Shown one piece after another: positions 16,144 through 17,525 of a stretch of DNA of 17,525 nt. Position 1 is the stretch's first letter, and each line of letters opens with the position of its first letter. A program made the translations under genes and the position numbers. The notes below the pieces were generated by a model. It did no database searches. It saw nothing but the letters and a program-made list of their open reading frames with translations, and was not told where the DNA came from. Source of the stretch: JBASRP01 sp044866075 (lineage in GTDB: Bacteria > Actinomycetota > AC-67); assembly GCA_044866075.1 (NCBI GenBank), contig JBIOTQ010000083.1, forward strand, positions 1 through 17,525, given 5' to 3'.

Positions 16144-17525
16144 ATGCGCCGCCGTCTTATCTGCGAACAGCGGGGCGCGATCAGCATCCTCGCCGCTCTA
16201 TCGCTGCTCTTCGTGATCGCCTCTGCCGCGATGACCCTCGACATCGGGCAGGCGGCGTGGAAGAAGCGCGATCTGCAGAAGGTCGTCGACGTGATCTCGC
16301 TCGACGCGGTGCGCGCCGTCGGAGACCGGAAACCTGCGAGCGGCTGCTCCGCGCTCGCCAGGCAGTTCGCGGAGGAGGCGGCCGACCGGAACGACTTCGA
16401 CTACGACAACACCGCGCTCGGCAACGGCATGTCGGTAACGATCGGCGTCGGCGACGCCGCAACGAAGACCTTCACCGTTACCACGAGTTGCGACGCTGCG
16501 AACGCCGTGCACGTGACCGCGACGAGCCGTTCCGACAACCGGTTCATGCCGGGGAATGTGGGCCTCAACACCGAGGCGTACGCGGTGATGGACGGCTGGG
16601 CCACCTATCTGCTCGGATCGAAGCTCGTCGCGATCGACTCGACGACGTCGCCGATCCTGAACGCCGTGATCGGCGACATGCTCGGCGGTACCGTGAACCT
16701 CAGCGCGGTGGGCTACAACGGCTTGGCCGCCGCGACCATTGAGCTCGGCGATGTTTGGACGAACCTCGGACTCGGAACGCCCAGCCAGATCCTCAACTCC
16801 GAGGTCACCATGGGCCAGCTGCTGACGGCCACGATCAATGCGCTCAACAACCAGGGCGACGCCTCGAGCGTGTACGCGGCCACGGTGCTCGGGACGCTGC
16901 AGGGTCAGATCGATCAGAGCACGCACTTCAAATTCGGCGACATCATCGACGCCGAATCAGGCGAGCCCGGCTCCGTCGCGGAAGCGAAGATCGACGTGCT
17001 CAACCTCATCGGTATGGCCGCGAGCGCGTCCAACGGCACGAACTTCGTCAACCTCACGGTGCCGATCACGATCCCCGGCGTCACGACGACGACGATGAAG
17101 CTCAGCGTGATAGAGCCGCCGGCGCTGTGCTGGAGGTGCCGAGTCGGCGACGGCCGGAAGGCCGAGACCGGCCAGGTGCGCATGAACCTCGACATGACGC
17201 TGACCCAGCAACTGACCCTCGGCTTGTTGCTCCCGAAGGGAACCGTTCATCTGCCGGTCTACGTCGAGGCTGCGGGCGCCACCGGGGAACTCAAGAACAT
17301 CGATTGCAACGACCCGACGTCGACTAGCTCGATCACGGTCCGCACGACGACCGAGCCGGTGACCGCGAAGGTGGGCTACGCAACCGACTCGACGTTGAAC
17401 GATCCGACCGTGTCGGCGGACGTCCGTGCCGGGAACATCGTTTCCGTGGCCGGCCTCGTAAACGTCACCGGAACGGCCAACTCCACCATGGCCGGGAGCG
17501 TGACGGACCTGCTGGTTCTACTCCA
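16144..17525 (+). CDS. tadG: TadG-like pilus-associated protein, cut by the window end
   Basis: The reading frame is open from the ATG at 16144 to the window edge (460 codons, no stop), so the protein is partial at its C-terminus. The N-terminus RRRLICEQRGAISILAALSL (residues 2-21) followed by a transmembrane helix (about 13-34) and LDIGQAAWKKRDLQKVVD is the Tad-related N-terminal signature of TadG-like proteins. It anchors a large extracellular part with Thr/Ser/Asn-rich beta-type sequence and a middle region (about 175-400, including GGTVNLSAVGYNGLA and KLSVIEPPA) typical of this family. An unusual CWRC (329-332) follows IEPPAL. TadG may be a pilus-tip or surface adhesin component. It lies three bases after tadE with little ribosome site of its own. 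The missing end prevents a length comparison. Confidence 0.88.
   Translation, partial: MRRRLICEQRGAISILAALSLLFVIASAAMTLDIGQAAWKKRDLQKVVDVISLDAVRAVGDRKPASGCSALARQFAEEAADRNDFDYDNTALGNGMSVTIGVGDAATKTFTVTTSCDAANAVHVTATSRSDNRFMPGNVGLNTEAYAVMDGWATYLLGSKLVAIDSTTSPILNAVIGDMLGGTVNLSAVGYNGLAAATIELGDVWTNLGLGTPSQILNSEVTMGQLLTATINALNNQGDASSVYAATVLGTLQGQIDQSTHFKFGDIIDAESGEPGSVAEAKIDVLNLIGMAASASNGTNFVNLTVPITIPGVTTTTMKLSVIEPPALCWRCRVGDGRKAETGQVRMNLDMTLTQQLTLGLLLPKGTVHLPVYVEAAGATGELKNIDCNDPTSTSSITVRTTTEPVTAKVGYATDSTLNDPTVSADVRAGNIVSVAGLVNVTGTANSTMAGSVTDLLVLL

Overview
The window is high-GC, densely packed, and carries features typical of a Gram-positive, probably deep-branching or environmental actinobacterium: short intergenic gaps, many ATGA/TGATG stop-start overlaps, GTG starts, and a Tad pilus operon in which no secretin gene is visible. 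This assignment is inferred from composition and gene content only. No rRNA, tRNA, CRISPR array or intact mobile element is visible, and no gene-free stretch exceeds 300 bases.

Left part, minus strand. A possible decayed coding fragment lies at 1-237. Next comes a three-gene unit read right to left: a TetR-family regulator (2881-3561), an NAD(P)-dependent aldehyde dehydrogenase (1413-2852) and an acyl-CoA dehydrogenase-like protein (249-1334) in which the usual catalytic glutamate is not obvious. A 196-base divergent region (3562-3757) carries a good minus-strand promoter for the regulator and a candidate plus-strand promoter.

Middle, plus strand. The genes are a secreted six-bladed beta-propeller of SMP-30/NHL type (3758-4717), a fused two-subunit family I CoA-transferase (4754-6493), an SDR dehydrogenase overlapping it by one base (6493-7305), a secreted copper-type lysyl-oxidase-like protein with both quinone-cofactor precursor residues (7347-8672), a second SDR (8717-9496), and a class I SAM methyltransferase overlapping that by four bases (9493-10290). 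With the left unit this looks like a CoA-thioester and alcohol/aldehyde oxidation neighbourhood, possibly under the TetR regulator. The substrate cannot be told from sequence.

Right part, plus strand. After a 188-base leader holding two mutually exclusive hairpins, a tightly coupled Tad/Flp pilus operon runs to the window edge: a short CpaB without a visible SAF domain, CpaE/TadZ, CpaF/TadA ATPase, TadB, TadC, a TadE-like minor pilin and a TadG-like protein cut by the window end. The ATPase, the two inner-membrane platform proteins, the localising ATPase and the minor pilins together form a monoderm-type pilus export machine. The major Flp pilin and prepilin peptidase are not in this window.
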